This document shows, piece by piece, positions 1 through 10,893 of a DNA stretch of 64,000 bases. Location: the NCBI GenBank assembly GCA_963971535.1, contig OZ020589.1, positions 56,082,077 through 56,146,076 of the forward strand, written 5' to 3'. Every line of letters starts with the position of its first letter. Within the stretch, counting starts at the first letter, position 1. The notes under the pieces were generated by a model. It saw nothing but the letters and a program-made list of their open reading frames with translations. It was not told the DNA's origin and did not search any database. The position numbers and the translations under genes are program-made. This DNA is from Notolepis coatsorum. Taxonomy: Eukaryota; Chordata; Actinopteri; Aulopiformes; Paralepididae.

Positions 1-1596
1 CATGGGAGTTAGAAGGCAAGGAGAGTCCCAGGGACCATGGCCAATTGAAGCTAGCCCCTTTCTTTTTCTTTTGTCAGGGCACATAGCCACTCTCCCCACA
101 ACCTCCCTCATCGCCACCGGACCCCGACATGCAAACCGCTTACCGGGGTGCGCACTCCCAACATCAGCACTATGCGTCCTGCAAGGCACAATAGAACACA
201 CCCCAGCATGTGAACCAACAACCCCGTCACATCCCAACTCCGACGAGACGCGGGCAGAACCTTTCACTAGCCTATTCACATGACACCAGCGTGTCCTCCT
301 CCGCCGCCCGGGCGCATGCAACATATACTTAGTGGCAGACACCCTCCCTTTTACCACATAAGGTCCTGAGAACCGGGCAGTGAGCACAGTACTAGGCGTG
401 GGCAGCACAATAAACACCTCATCCCCCACCTCAAAATGCTGCGCCACCGCCAATTTGCAAAACTCACCACAGACAGAGTCACCCAACGCTAGACCTTGGT
501 CTCGCTTCCGCTCCTGTGCCTTAGGGACAGCACAAATAGAAGGGACATTGGGGTGATTATCAATCAATGCATCACACAATGAGTTAGTAAATGGAGCGTC
601 TCCAACCTCCAACACAGGGACGACCTTACCCCCAGCGATATCATTCCCCATGACGAAATCCACGCCCTTTACGGGAAAACATGGGCGAACCGCGACCGGA
701 AAACAACCTGTGATCAGTACAGACTGTACATGCACCTTATGCAACGGCACGCGCACACACCCCATGTCAATACCTCTCACCAATTCACTTGACTGACAGG
801 AGTCCACATCCAATGCTAATACACCAGCCAGGATGAACGATTGAGAGGCTCCTGTATTACAGAGTATTCTCACCTGTTGGTAGTCCCCAACTTTACCCGA
901 CAGGGACACATAACCATCAAACAAAAAGGGTTCAAAAGAGCTATGCTGGTCAGGACATGACACCGTACCAATCAACCCCACCCCTTTCGGTTCCTGGGCT
1001 GACTCCCTGGTCTCCTGTCGATCCCTTAGCGCATGACAGTCCTTCACAAAATGCCCTTCTTTCTTACAATAATGACACACAAAGGTGGCCTTTTCAGACG
1101 GCGGTGAGCGCGGTCGGAATGCTCGCTCCTCACCCAAGGCATTTCGAGACGGCGGTGAGCGAGGTCGGAATGCTCGCCCGTCACCTCCCCGATACGGCGT
1201 CTCAGAAGGAGAAAACGCGCCCCCTCCTACATACACATCATTTCGTACAGAAATATATTTGTGGGTCATTGCTAACTCGTCACACAAAACCGCAGCTTCC
1301 TGGAGGGTAGAAACCTTTCGCTCCTCCAAAAACACAATCATGCGTTCGGGCACAAATTTTTTAAATTGTTCAATGAGGATTAACTCGCTCAAAGCCTCGA
1401 CCCCATCCACTTTACATGATTCACACCAACGAGTGAACATCGTCCGTTGTTCCTGGGAAAATGCCACATGTGTTTGCGAGGGAGCTTTACTTAGTGCCCT
1501 GAACCGTTGCCTATACGCTTCCGGCACCAGTTCATATAAGCGCAAGACAGCACTCTTCACTTTCTCATATACCATGCTGTCCTCCTTTGATAACAA
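1..1596 (-). pseudogene. gag-protease-integrase C-terminus fusion ORF, copy A (cut by window edge)
   Basis: This is the same reading frame as 3973-5610, shifted by 4014 bp, and it runs off the left edge. It has the SCAN-like gag capsid part, a CX2CX4HX4C zinc knuckle, a protease-like segment reading NTGA where DTGA is usual, and an integrase C-terminal domain. It lies downstream of 1633-2361 in the same frame, separated by one TGA. The few differences from copy B are substitutions that keep the frame open. The missing catalytic aspartate and missing RT show that it cannot support its own transposition. Confidence 0.8.
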
Positions 1597-1632
1597 CTGG
1601 CATGCCCCCTTAGCCCTACCTGTGAGCTTATA

Positions 1633-2361
1633 TCACAATAATAGTGCCCACTGGTCCTTCGGCCACTGTAAAGCCCACGCTACCTGCTCAAAATCAGAAA
1701 AATATGCTTCCACCTCAGACTCCCGAAAAAGGGGCACCATAGAAATATGCTGCCCAATATTAAAACTGCCGTGGTAACCTTCAGATGAGGGAGAAGAAGA
1801 GCCACCACTCTCCAGTTCCATCCTCCTTATTGTAATCTGGAGCTCTCTATCCTTCTCCTTCCCCTCTTTTCTCTCCTCTCTGTCTCTGTCTCTCTCCTCT
1901 CTTCTCTCCTCTCTGTCTCTCTCCTCTCTTCTCTCCTCTTTTCTCTCCAATCTGTCTCTCTCCTCCCTTCTCTCTTCCCTGTCACGCATAGCAGCTCTCT
2001 CCTCTGAAACAGAGGCACGTCCTGAGTGTACAGAATTATCACTGTCAATCTCCTCAGCCTTGGCACCGCTACCCCTCCGTTCCTGTATAGCACCACCTGT
2101 TCCCTCACTGGACTCACCAGACGCCTCGTCATGCGTGACGTCCTCCGAGTCATTTCCCCCGGCTACGGGCGAACTTAATATCTCCCTATCAACCAACCCA
2201 GCGAGCACAATTGCTTTCACCTCCTCTTTACTTTTTGAACTTTGGACCGTAATGCCATAATGCTTGGCGACCCCACACAATTCAGCTTTCGTGCAGTCAT
2301 CAATCTGATCCCTTGTAGGATCCGCCACAAACAAATCCAAAGTAAAAGCCGCCCCAGCCAT
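1633..2361 (-). pseudogene. gag N-terminal ORF, copy A, ended by an in-frame TGA
   Basis: The frame encodes 242 residues. It starts with MAGAAFTLDLFVADPTRDQI and has a highly charged Arg/Glu repeat region around residues 120-175. It ends in the capsid signature VPLFRESEVEAYFSDFEQVA followed by WPKDQWALLL and TGA. In related fish Gypsy gag proteins the chain continues through this point into the segment seen after the stop (YKLTGRAK). The TGA is in frame with the downstream ORF and also present in copy B, so it predates the tandem duplication. It may be a disabling mutation or a readthrough site; the sequence alone does not decide. Confidence 0.75.
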
Positions 2362-2939
2362 AGTCCCTACAGAATATGACTACACCACAAATAACCTACG
2401 CAAAATAACACAATAATAATAAACGAATCACAGGTGACAAGAAAATACCCCCTCACCTACTCCACAATATCTGTGCGTAACACATTTAATCATTACATTC
2501 CGTAGTATACAATTCAACCACTCTGATTTACTGCCCACATCTACCTATGAAAACAATAAATGCTGGTCTAACCACCTAACTAGGATCACCTACGTCACTC
2601 TAGCATACCCCAGCTAAACTACTCCCCTGCCGGGATGAGGCTACACATATCTTCAGTCGCTTACCGATTTCATTGCGCGCTCCACAGGAATTACGACGCG
2701 TGCCCCCCACCCGCTAACCAAGTAGGCGATCCCCCTGTTACCTATGTGGCAGAAAAAACAGATTAGTTCAAGAGTGTCACATACAACAATGGTTTACATC
2801 AATCAAACTGTGTAGCACGGACAATGGAACCACACTAACTTACCAATTAGAAAACGCTATCTTATCTCACCTGACATGCTTCAATCGACAAGTCACCCCG
2901 TTATTTTACCAACAAGGAACCATACAATTGCGCAAACTA

Positions 2940-2950
2940 ACGAGCCCCCA
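2940..2950 (-). promoter_or_regulatory. Primer binding site, tRNA-Pro type
   Basis: On the minus strand, TGGGGGCTCGT follows the LTR end directly. These 11 bases match the start of the tRNA-Pro primer site known from retroviruses such as MLV. The match stops after them. This fixes the inner boundary of the LTR at 2951. Confidence 0.75.
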
Positions 2951-3774
2951 TGTCATGTACAGAGGTCTAACGACCATACAGGATAGTAACTGGGCAGGTG
3001 GTACATGAGCAGAAACAACCCCTCAGTAGAAAATGCTTTTTCAAAACAGTCCCGGGTAGGCAGATAGTAAACAAAGACGTTTTCAAATGGTAAATTGTAT
3101 TTATTAGGTGTGGGGCTTCCAACCCACGGCCTGTTCCCCAAGGGGAAAAGGGGATGTTATTAGTGGGGATTTCAACCCTAGATCACACAAAGGGAAAAAG
3201 GTAAGGGGAGAACAAACAAGGTAGATATAAATGGACAAACAGACAACACTAGGGATTAAATGATAAGGCCAATAATATAGACATGTTCCCCCATGAATGT
3301 GTCAATTAACACAGAGGCCAATCTCTATATATTTCTATATGTTACCTGGCAGCAACGCTAGCACAGATACCTACCAGTGTGAACAGGACGAACACACAGT
3401 CCCATACAGTTATGGAGACAAGGCCAAATACAATACAACAAGGGCAAATAAGACACAGTTCCACCACAGTGGCAACCACAGGCAACCTCCGACACCGTGA
3501 TCACCAGCAAGTGACACAATGAGGCCCCCGACGTGTGTGTGCTGTCAGCTACTTGTGCACCCGTCCCTCTCGATGTGATTGCCATCACCTGTCCCTCATT
3601 AGGCAATCAGCACCCTTCAGTGTAGGGACGGGCAGCACCTGACAGGAAGAGAAGAAGAGATATCATTAGCTCTCATGTTCACACACAAACACACATACAA
3701 ATGATACTAATCTGATGTTCACATGGTCTTCCAAATACAGTAATAATGATAATGACCAACCCACGTACGTTACA
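2951..3774 (-). repeat. LTR shared by both tandem units (824 bp)
   Basis: On the minus strand it begins TGTAACGTACGTGG and ends TACATGACA, the standard TG...CA form. A primer site abuts it on the left and a polypurine tract on the right. It is colinear with 6965-7771, differing by a few substitutions and a 17-bp stretch absent from the other copy. Small ORFs inside look like chance. Confidence 0.85.
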
Positions 3775-3783
3775 CCTCCCCCC
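3775..3783 (-). promoter_or_regulatory. Polypurine tract
   Basis: The minus strand reads ATGGGGGGAGG immediately before the LTR start TGTAACG. This is the expected place for plus-strand DNA priming of the unit whose gag lies at 3973-6375. Confidence 0.75.
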
Positions 3784-3972
3784 ATAAGAGCGAACCCGCA
3801 GGGTTAGCAAAACATTATCACTTATTATCAACCAACATCCGATTAGCACCAACAGAACAGAAATAAATAAACAACACCCTCCCAATACCACATGCATCAG
3901 CCATCAGAACGGGGCCGGTGCATTCCTCCTACCGAGGCCATAACGGGAACAGGACAGGCACCGCCATTACGT

Positions 3973-5610
3973 TCACCCTCCTGTAGCACAAAAAGAACGG
4001 AGAGACACATTAGCCATGGGAGTTAGAAGGCAAGGAGAGTCCCAGGGACCATGGCCAATTGAAGCTAGCCCCTTTCTTTTTCTTTTGTCAGGGCACATAG
4101 CCACTCTCCCCACAACCTCCCTCATCGCCACCGGACCCCGACATGCAAACCGCTTACCGGGGTGCGCACTCCCAACATCAGCACTATGCGTCCTGCAAGG
4201 CACAATAGAACACACCCCAGCATGTGAACCAACAACCCTGTCACATCCCAACTCCGACGAGACGCGGGCAGAACCTTTCACTAGCCTATTCACATGACAC
4301 CAGCGTGTCCTCCTCCGCCGCCCGGGCGCATGCAACATATACTTAGTGGCAGACACCCTCCCTTTTACCACATAAGGTCCTGAGAACCGGGCAGTGAGCA
4401 CAGTACTAGGCGTGGGCAGCACAATAAACACCTCATCCCCCACCTCAAAATGCTGCGCCACCGCCAATTTGCAAAACTCACCACAGACAGAGTCACCCAA
4501 CGCTAGACCTTGGTCTCGCTTCCGCTCCTGTGCCTTAGGGACAGCACAAATAGAAGGGACATTGGGGTGATTATCAATCAATGCATCACACAATGAGTTA
4601 GTAAATGGAGCGTCTCCAACCTCCAACACAGGGACGACCTTACCCCCAGCGATATCATTCCCCATGACGAAATCCACGCCCTTTACGGGAAAACATGGGC
4701 GAACCGCGACCGGAAAACAACCTGTGATCAGTACAGACTGTACATGCACCTTATGCAACGGCACGCGCACACACCCCATGTCAATACCTCTCACCAATTC
4801 ACTTGACTGACAGGAGTCCACATCCAATGCTAATACACCAGCCAGGATGAACGATTGAGAGGCTCCTGTATTACAGAGTATTCTCACCTGTTGGTAGTCC
4901 CCAACTTTACCCGACAGGGACACATAACCATCAAACAAAAAGGGTTCAAAAGAGCTATGCTGGTCAGGACATGACACCGTACCAATCAACCCCACCCCTT
5001 TCGGTTCCTGGGCTGACTCCCTGGTCTCCTGTCGATCCCTTAGCGCATGACAGTCCTTCACAAAATGCCCTTCTTTCTTACAATAATGACACACAAAGGT
5101 GGCCTTTTCAGACGGCGGTGAGCGCGGTCGGAATGCTCGCTCCTCACCCAAGGCATTTCGAGACGGCGGTGAGCGAGGTCGGAATGCTCGCCCGTCACCT
5201 CCCCGATACGGCGTCTCAGAAGGAGAAAACGCGCCCCCTCCTACATACACATCATTTCGTACAGAAATATATTTGTGGGTCATTGCTAACTCGTCACACA
5301 AAACCGCAGCTTCCTGGAGGGTAGAAACCTTTCGCTCCTCCAAAAACACAATCATGCGTTCGGGCACACATTTTTTAAATTGTTCAATGAGGATTAACTC
5401 GCTCAAAGCCTCCACCCCATCCACTTTACATGATTCACACCAACGAGTGAACATCGTCCGTTGTTCCTGGGAAAATGCCACATGTGTTTGCGAGGGAGCT
5501 TTACTTAGTGCCCTGAACCGTTGCCTATACGCTTCCGGCACCAGTTCATATAAGCGCAAGACAGCACCCTTCACTTTCTCATATACCATGCTGTCCTCCT
5601 TTGATAACAA
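3973..5610 (-). pseudogene. gag-protease-integrase C-terminus fusion ORF, copy B
   Basis: An open frame of 545 residues. Residues 1-110 are the SCAN-like gag part (YELVPEAYRQRFR, then FTRWCESCKV). The zinc knuckle is C174-X2-C177-X4-H182-X4-C187. A retropepsin-like segment follows with NTGA at 247-250, so the catalytic aspartate of DTGA is replaced by asparagine. The protease fold seems to continue to about residue 325 (MGNDIAGGKV). Around residues 350-385 the chain jumps to an integrase C-terminal SH3-like domain (FEVGDEVFIVLPTP to CHVNRLVK, about 386-445). RT, RNase H and the integrase catalytic core are missing with no stop or frameshift at the junction, so the deletion was in frame. It continues the frame of 5647-6375 after one TGA. 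The family assignment is solid; the claim that it is still translated is inference. Confidence 0.85.
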
Positions 5611-5646
5611 CTGGCATGCCCCCTTAGCCCTACCTGTGAGCTTATA

Positions 5647-6375
5647 TCACAATAATAGTGCCCACTGGTCCTTCGGCCACTGTAAAGCCCACGCTACCTG
5701 CTCAAAATCAGAAAAATATGCTTCCACCTCAGACTCCCGAAAAAGGGGCACCATAGAAATATGCTGCCCAATATTAAAACTGCCGTGGTAACCTTCAGAT
5801 GAGGGAGAAGAAGAGCCACCACTCTCCAGTTCCATCCTCCTTATTGTAATCTGGAGCTCTCTATCCTTCTCCTTCCCCTCTTTTCTCTCCTCTCTGTCTC
5901 TGTCTCTCTCCTCTCTTCTCTCCTCTCTGTCTCTCTCCTCTCTTCTCTCCTCTTTTCTCTCCAATCTGTCTCTCTCCTCCCTTCTCTCTTCCCTGTCACG
6001 CATAGCAGCTCTCTCCTCTGAAACAGAGGCACGTCCTGAGTGTACAGAATTATCACTGTCAATCTCCTCAGCCTTGGCACCGCTACCCCTCCGTTCCTGT
6101 ATAGCACCACCTGTTCCCTCACTGGACTCACCAGACGCCTCGTCATGCGTGACGTCCTCCGAGTCATTTCCCCCGGCTACGGGCGAACTTAATATCTCCC
6201 TATCAACCAACCCAGCGAGCACAATTGCTTTCACCTCCTCTTTACTTTTTGAACTTTGGACCGTAATGCCATAATGCTTGGCGACCCCACACAATTCAGC
6301 TTTCGTGCAGTCATCAATCTGATCCCTTGTAGGATCCGCCACAAACAAATCCAAAGTAAAAGCCGCCCCAGCCAT
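5647..6375 (-). pseudogene. gag N-terminal ORF, copy B, ended by an in-frame TGA
   Basis: This is the copy-B counterpart of 1633-2361 with the same predicted protein. It begins right after the leader and ends at the shared TGA 33 bases before the methionine of the next ORF. Because both ORFs lie in one frame, the pair reads as one gag gene with a single stop. The Arg/Glu-rich stretch is encoded by a low-complexity (TCTC)-rich tract at about 5870-6000, which may be unstable. Confidence 0.75.
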
Positions 6376-6953
6376 AGTCCCTACAGAATATGACTACACC
6401 ACAAATAACCTACGCAAAATAACACAATAATAATAAACGAATCACAGGTGACAAGAAAATACCCCCTCACCTACTCCACAATATCCGTGCGTAACACATT
6501 TAATCATTACATTCCGTAGTATACAATTCAACCACTCTGATTTACTGCCCACATCTACCTATGAAAACAATAAATGCTGGTCTAACCACCTAACTAGGAT
6601 CACCTACGTCACTCTAGCATACCCCAGCTAAACTACTCCCCTGCCGGGATGAGGCTACACATATCTTCAGTCGCTTACCGATTTCATTGCGCGCTCCACA
6701 GGAATTACGACGCGTGCCCCCCACCCGCTAACCAAGTAGGCGATCCCCCTGTTACCTATGTGGCAGAAAAAACAGATTAGTTCAAGAGTGTCACATACAA
6801 CAATGGTTTACATCAATCAAACTGTGTAGCACGGACAATGGAACCACACTAACTTACCAATTAGAAAACGCTATCTTATCTCACCTGACATGCTTCAATC
6901 GACAAGTCACCCCGTTATTTTACCAACAAGGAACCATACAATTGCGCAAACTA

Positions 6954-6964
6954 ACGAGCCCCCA
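6954..6964 (-). promoter_or_regulatory. Primer binding site, copy B
   Basis: It is identical to the site at 2940-2950 and abuts the right LTR. Confidence 0.72.
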
Positions 6965-7771
6965 TGTCATGTACAGAGGTCTAACGACCATACAGGATAG
7001 TAACTGGGCAGGTGGTACATGAGCAGAAACAACCCCTCAGTAGAAAATGCTTTTTCAAAACAGTCCCGGGTAGGCAGATAGTAAACAAAGACATTTTCAA
7101 ATGGTAAATTGTATTTATTAGGTGTGGGGCTTCCAACCCACGGCCTGTTCCCCAAGGGGAAAAGGGGATGTTATTAGTGGGGATTTCAACCCTAGATCAC
7201 ACAAAGGGAAAAAGGTAAGGGGAGAACAAACAAGGTAGATATAAATGGACAAACAGACAACACTAGGGATTAAATGATAAGGCCAATAATATAGACATGT
7301 TCCCCCATGAATGTGTCAATTAACACAGAGGCCAATCTATATATATTTCTATATGTTACCTGGCAGCAACGCTAGCACAGATACCTACCAGTGTGAACAG
7401 GACGAACACACAGTCCCATACAGTTATGGAGACAAGGCCAAATACAATACAACAAGGGCAAATAAGACACAGTTCCACCACAGTGGCAACCACAGGCAAC
7501 CTCCGACACTGTGATCACCAGCAAGTGACGTGTGTGTGCTGTCAGCTACTTGTGCACCCGTCCCTCTCGATGTGATTGCCATCACCTGTCCCTCATTAGG
7601 CAATCAGCACCCTTCAGTGTAGGGACGGGCAGCACCTGACAGGAAGAGAAGAAGAGATATCATTAGCTCTCATGTTCACACACACACACACATACAAATG
7701 ATACTAATCTGATGTTCACATGGTCTTCCAAATACAGTAATAATGATAATGACCAACCCACGTACGTCACA
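6965..7771 (-). repeat. 5' LTR of the tandem array (807 bp)
   Basis: It starts TGTGACGTACGTGG on the minus strand and ends like the middle LTR, with a 17-bp deletion near 7529 relative to it. The similarity to copy A stops exactly at 7771, where unrelated LINE-derived sequence begins. This marks the outer edge of the array. The target duplication cannot be tested because the far end is outside the window. Confidence 0.85.
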
Positions 7772-7821
7772 CAGGTGTTAGAAAAGACCAGCAGACAGGC
7801 CACCCGTTACATGGCAAAGGA

Positions 7822-8405
7822 CAACAGCAACACAATTGTTTGCTGACGACACAGGTGTGGTGGGCCTGATCTCTGCAAACGACGAGAGGGCCTACCTAGA
7901 AGAGGTAGAGCCTCTCTCCCTGAACGTCAGCAAAACCAAATAATTGATTGTTGATTTTAGGCGGTCTGGGGCAAGGAACTACAGCCCCCTCAGCATATAT
8001 GGGGCCACGGTCGAGAGAGTGAACAATTTCAAGTACCCACATATCCGAGTATTTGACATGGACCACACACATAGACAGTGTAGTGAAGAAGGCACGGCAG
8101 CGCCTCTACTTACTTGGGTGTCTAATGAAGTTCAAAGTGAGTCAGAAGATACTTTCACACTACACCATATTGTATCTATTTATTATTAAAATATTTGCAC
8201 TACATCTCTACCACATTTTAGCATTTTGTTTGCATTTTGTACTTTAGTGTTGTATATTGTATATTTAGTTTGGTGTTTGGTCTTTATTCTTTTTACTTTT
8301 TTTACTGTATGAAACACAATATTAGGGGGCTCATACAGAACCAAGCATTTCACTGTAATGTACCTTAGATGAGACAAATAAAACAAACCTTGAAACTTCT
8401 CGCTG
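7822..8405 (+). pseudogene. Decayed LINE reverse transcriptase C-terminal fragment with 3' UTR
   Basis: The translated pieces [23 protein letters not shown] and DFRRSGARNYSPLS match, with stops and gaps, the protein at 9960-10893, so this is a second decayed copy of that family. After 8166 it passes into a T-rich 3' UTR ending GACAAATAAAACAAACCTTG, the kind of tail seen in CR1/Rex1-like fish LINEs. A segment present in the other copy (the VLAGWCQEN region) is deleted here. It is not functional. Confidence 0.75.
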
Positions 8406-8445
8406 GAGCTGCAGAGACAGACTAACTGTAATTTAATCAACCTCT

Positions 8446-8550
<105 letters not shown>

Positions 8551-8928
8551 AGAAGAACTTTCCCTTCGTAAGAAAAATCCATGTAACCTTTCCACACCTT
8601 TCTCCAGCTTATTAATATGCCTCATCGCTAAAAGGCAAGAAGGGAAAATGTCTCATTTAAATTTGGAGTTGAACTGACACACACACATCTTGGCTGCTGC
8701 GTTCCAGGGAGTGATTAAGGGGATCTGGCTGAGTCTCAATTTTAACACATTCTCTCCTAAACCTGACATTTCAACTCCGCTCCTCTCTTATCCAGTGTCT
8801 GTAGTAAGTAGTACTTCTCTTTTTTCCCTCTGAGCCAATTTACTGTTGTTGCACTTCCTCTCTTCCTCTCCTCGGATATGATGATATTCACTTCCTCTCA
8901 TCCTCAGTTATGATGACATTCACCTCCT

Positions 8929-9052
8929 GGGGGACCCTGATGTAAACAAGACGAAAGTATTTCTCTGGTCTGCATCCCATTAACAATTGTGTGTATTGAG
9001 CTGTACTGTACTGTACCCATTCTGCAATCTGTTAATAACGTTTTCAATCAAT

Positions 9053-9103
<51 letters not shown>
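8929..9103 (+). repeat. Local short repeat family (GATGTAAACAAG...), copy 1, with (ATCA)n tail
   Basis: It runs from GGGGGACCCTGATGTAAACA to CCCATTCTGCAATCTG and ends in an (ATCA)n tail. The same core recurs at 14512-14680, about 40487-40858 (broken), 45984-46130, 47605-47750, 51757-52846 (split) and 58246-58338. The AATAAA-like motif near the end and the tetranucleotide tail suggest a SINE or the 3' end of a LINE. This copy interrupts the 32-bp minisatellite, whose units lie on both sides. Confidence 0.75.
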
Positions 9104-9104
<1 letters not shown>

Positions 9105-9271
9105 CTCTCATCCTCAGTTATGATGACATTCACTTCCTCTCATCCTCAGTTATGATGACATTCACTTCCTCTCATCCTCAGTTATGATGACATTCACTTT
9201 CTCTCATCCTCAGTTATGATGACATTCACTTCCTCTCATCCTCAGTTATGATGACATTAATTTCCTCACTT

Positions 9272-9355
9272 TCTGGTCAGACGCTCGTGTTAGACTTGTC
9301 TCTGATTGTAAACTGAGGATACTTTTCTGTGGCCACAGAAATAAACTATGTTCCT
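9272..9355 (+). repeat. Diverged LTR fragment related to 20919-21340
   Basis: The order GTCAGACGCT, TCTCTGATTGTAAACTG, GTGGCCAC, AAATAAAC, TTCCTCTT matches the 3' part of the LTR at 21190-21270. It looks like an old partial copy, and it splits the minisatellite. Confidence 0.5.
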
Positions 9356-9502
9356 CTTTTATACAATTTGACTAATCTACTTCTACCGTTCACTGTCTTG
9401 GCTCATTTAAAATAGTCCACAACAGTTATGATGACATTCACTTCCTCCCCTCAGTTATTATGATGACATTCACTTCCTCTCCTTGGTTATGATGGCATTT
9501 CA

Positions 9503-10893
9503 AGTTCAAGTTCAAGTTTCTTTATTAGTTGTCATACAGAAGTACAGAATACTTTTATACAAAATGCTTCTTTCTGTTTCGCTCCAGAGACTGTGCTAGG
9601 CAAAAATAGATAAGTATAAAATAAGTATAGCAAGTAAAAAATAGAAGTCAAGTACGTAGACAAAAATGTTCAGTATATACATATATACAATGCTCAATGT
9701 AGAGTAGAAGTAGCTGAGTTACCATACAATATACTATACAGTGCAAAGCAGAAGTGGGATGAGGTACAATTTAGGTACAATTAACAGTAAGGTGTAATGA
9801 GGTATGGGTTGTAGTGCAAATTCTTTACCAATAAATATAAAGTGTGCTTAGGTGTTCTAAAGTGGTTAAAGTGGGTGCTGCAGTGAGTTGTATGTTTAAA
9901 GTGAGTGTGTGCGTGTCGATGTGTGTGCTGTGAGTGCATTTGATGGTTGTTACATAGTGTTATTGTTCGTTGAGCATCCTGATGGCCTGGGGATAGAAGC
10001 TTCTTCTCAGTCTCTCTGTGCTTGCCATGAGACTCCGGTATCGCTTGCTTGACCGCAGCAGTTCAAAGAGGCAGTTGTTTGGGTGGCTCGAGTCTTTGAT
10101 AATTCTCTTAGCCTTGCCCATGCATCGCTTGTTGTAAATGCCCTGGAGAGTGGGAAGCCCCCCTCCAATTGTGCGTTTGGCTGAGCGGGCCACTCTCTGT
10201 AGTCTGCTACGGTCTTGTGCGGTGCTATTCCCAAACCAGGAGGTGATATTGCCAGTCAGGATGCTCTCTATTGTGCATGAGTAGAAGTTCTTAAGGATCT
10301 TCTGACTGACTTGGAACTTCCTTAGGCGCCTGAGGAAGTAGAGGCATTGCCGTGCCTTCTTCACAACACTGTCAATGTGTGTGGTCCATGTCAAGTCCTC
10401 GGATATGTGGACTCCGAGGTACTTAAAACTGTTCACTCTCTCAACCGGTGCCCCGTCGATGCTGAGGGGGCTGTAGTCCCTGACCCCTGACCTCCTAAAG
10501 TCCACAATAATCTCCTTTGTTTTGCTGACGTTCAGGGAGAGGCTGTTCTCTTGACACCATCCCGCTAGAACCTTGACCTCCTCCAGGTAGGCCCTCTCGT
10601 CGTTTGCAGAGATCAGGCCCACCACTACTGTGTCGTCAGCAAATTTGATGATTGTGTTGTTGTTCCGCTGTGCCACACAGTCATGTGTGTACAGGGAGTA
10701 GAGGAGGGGACTCAGAACACAGCCCTGGGGGGCCCCTATGTTGAGAGTGATGGATGAGGAGGTGCAGTTGCCTGCTCTCACCACCTGGGGTCTGCCCGTC
10801 AGCAAGTCCAAGACCCACTGGCAGAGGTCATAGTTCAAGCCCAGGTCCCTGAGCTTGGCTATGAGTTTGGAGGGGACTATGCAGTGGAGGTTT
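9503..10893 (-). pseudogene. 5'-truncated LINE: reverse transcriptase C-terminal half and 3' UTR
   Basis: On the minus strand an open frame of about 300 residues runs from about 10893 to 9960. It contains the RT motifs [19 protein letters not shown] (motif B region), FADDTVVV (the catalytic YADD-type box), and the thumb segment [18 protein letters not shown]. It ends [13 protein letters not shown], typical of CR1/Rex1-like (Jockey superfamily) fish LINEs. The N-terminal RT and the endonuclease are missing because the insertion is 5' truncated. The 3' UTR extends to 9503 and ends in a (TTGAAC)n-type tail. The open frame with an intact FADD box suggests a fairly recent insertion. It cannot move on its own. 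Confidence 0.85.

Larger units (their letters stand above)
1..7771 (-). mobile_element. Tandem array of two Ty3/Gypsy-type LTR retroelements sharing one LTR
   Basis: The sequence from position 1 repeats from position 4015 with a 4014-bp period and only a handful of substitutions plus one 17-bp indel. Read on the minus strand, the order is LTR (6965-7771), primer site, gag, protease-like domain, integrase C-terminal domain, polypurine tract, LTR (2951-3774), then a second internal region cut by the window edge. The middle LTR serves as 3' LTR of one unit and 5' LTR of the next. Such LTR-internal-LTR-internal-LTR arrays are known products of recombination between LTRs. RT, RNase H and the integrase core are absent, so both units are non-autonomous. 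The stretches 2362-2939 and 6376-6953 are untranslated leader with no convincing ORF. An assembly duplication cannot be excluded. Confidence 0.88.
8868..9500. repeat. Minisatellite with about 32-bp unit, interrupted
   Basis: The unit TCAGTTATGATGACATTCAC with TTCCTCTCATCC spacer occurs five times head to tail at 9104-9263. It occurs before the short repeat at 8873-8928, and again in degenerate form at 9424-9500. The dispersed outer copies show that other sequence was inserted into an older array. Confidence 0.85.

Noticed and set aside
1085..1777. 230-residue plus-strand ORF and its twin at 5099-5791
   Set aside because: Antisense to the gag frame with recognisable capsid and zinc knuckle; no domain of its own.
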